DNA from: Sorangium cellulosum
Lineage (GTDB): Bacteria > Myxococcota_A > Polyangia > Polyangiales > Polyangiaceae
Length of the DNA: 41,067 nucleotides
Direction: 5' to 3'
NCBI GenBank assembly: GCA_020720045.1
Contig: DYPH01000043.1
Coordinates: 1 to 41,067 of the forward strand
Made by a program: the position numbers and the translations under genes. Positions 40,829 through 41,067 of the stretch are shown here, piece after piece. The notes below the pieces were generated by a model. It was not told where the DNA came from. It did not search any database and was given only the letters and a program-made list of their open reading frames with translations. Within the stretch, counting starts at the first letter, position 1, and every line of letters starts with the position of its first letter.

Positions 40829-41067
40829 TCCGCTCCAGCGTCTCGCCGGGCGGGGGCAACCGCCTAGTACCGCGACCAAAGCAGTGCGAAGACCGCTGCA
40901 GAAGCTCGCAAGCTCTCGGCAGAGCTCTGCCCGACGCGAACCTCGGAATGCGGCGGCGGAGGCACCTCGTTGCGTGCTGGCTTCGGCGCGGAACGAACCC
41001 GGGTTTGTCGTTGGCTAGGTAGCTGCTCGGAATCTCCTTTTCGGAGTGCGACACGTCCTCGCGAAAC
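40829..41067. other. Intergenic end of the window without a recognised gene
   Basis: No coding frame with normal character was found between the array and the window end. A perfect 14-bp palindrome GGCAGAGCTCTGCC is at 40918-40931. A gene could begin beyond the window. Confidence 0.4.

Noticed and set aside
40918-40931. Perfect palindrome GGCAGAGCTCTGCC as a possible operator.
   Set aside because: A single short GC-rich palindrome with no adjacent gene start; expected by chance at this composition.
40239-41018. Long open frames through the tandem array on both strands, including a 491-residue minus-strand frame.
   Set aside because: They result from a 45-bp period without stop codons and from antisense of rbgA; there is no start signal, composition or homology that supports a protein.

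Overview
The window is high-GC DNA from what looks like a myxobacterium-type member of Myxococcota, probably Polyangia. The evidence is the density of predicted lipoproteins (short MR-type signal peptide, lipobox Cys, then an Asp/Ala/Thr/Gly or Pro/Ala/Ser linker), Kazal, papain-like, trypsin-like and spherulin-4-like secreted proteins, large uncharacterised beta-propeller-like proteins, and a detached nuoGHI block. No tRNA, rRNA, CRISPR array, transposase or phage gene was recognised. All assignments come from reading the sequence by eye; no database search was possible.

Layout. 0.1-7.1 kb (+): a propeller-like protein translationally coupled to a 5'-nucleotidase with C-terminal EF-hands, a frameshifted membrane protein, and three exported lipoproteins (TIM-barrel-like, Kazal, papain-like protease). 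7.1-10.2 kb: small minus-strand genes and broken plus-strand genes. 10.3-11.8 kb: an unusual ABC-ATPase-like/dual-specificity-phosphatase fusion. 11.9-15.6 kb: lipoproteins around a hemerythrin-domain gene. 15.6-17.5 kb (-): a compact overlapping three-gene operon (GNAT-like plus two unknowns). 17.5-24.9 kb: lipoproteins on both strands, several truncated, frameshifted or fused head-to-head. 24.9-26.4 kb: a TetR-VOC reading frame with a candidate operator, then a hairpin repeat cluster. 26.4-32.4 kb: two lipoproteins, a trypsin-like protease lipoprotein and a large unknown. 32.4-34.4 kb (-): a visibly lower-GC island with an FIREF/W repeat protein and a small protein. 34.4-38.2 kb (-): nuoG-nuoH-nuoI. 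38.4-40.5 kb: a DUF4337-like membrane protein, an NTF2-fold protein and the ribosome-assembly GTPase RbgA/YlqF.

The most distinctive signal is a 38-bp imperfect hairpin on a 45-bp period. It forms an eight-copy array starting exactly at the rbgA stop codon and recurs in four other genes. There it encodes protein sequence in three different reading frames: C-terminal repeats of the ABC-phosphatase, the C-terminus of the 34.3-kb protein, the signal-peptide n-regions of two lipoproteins, and a lipoprotein linker. It behaves like a REP-type palindrome that has been domesticated into coding sequence.

A caution: at least seven genes carry apparent single-base frameshifts and one lipoprotein has a stop at codon 3. 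Six of the seven indels are an extra base in the present sequence. Either the assembly has residual indels or this lipoprotein-rich region is decaying; reads would decide.
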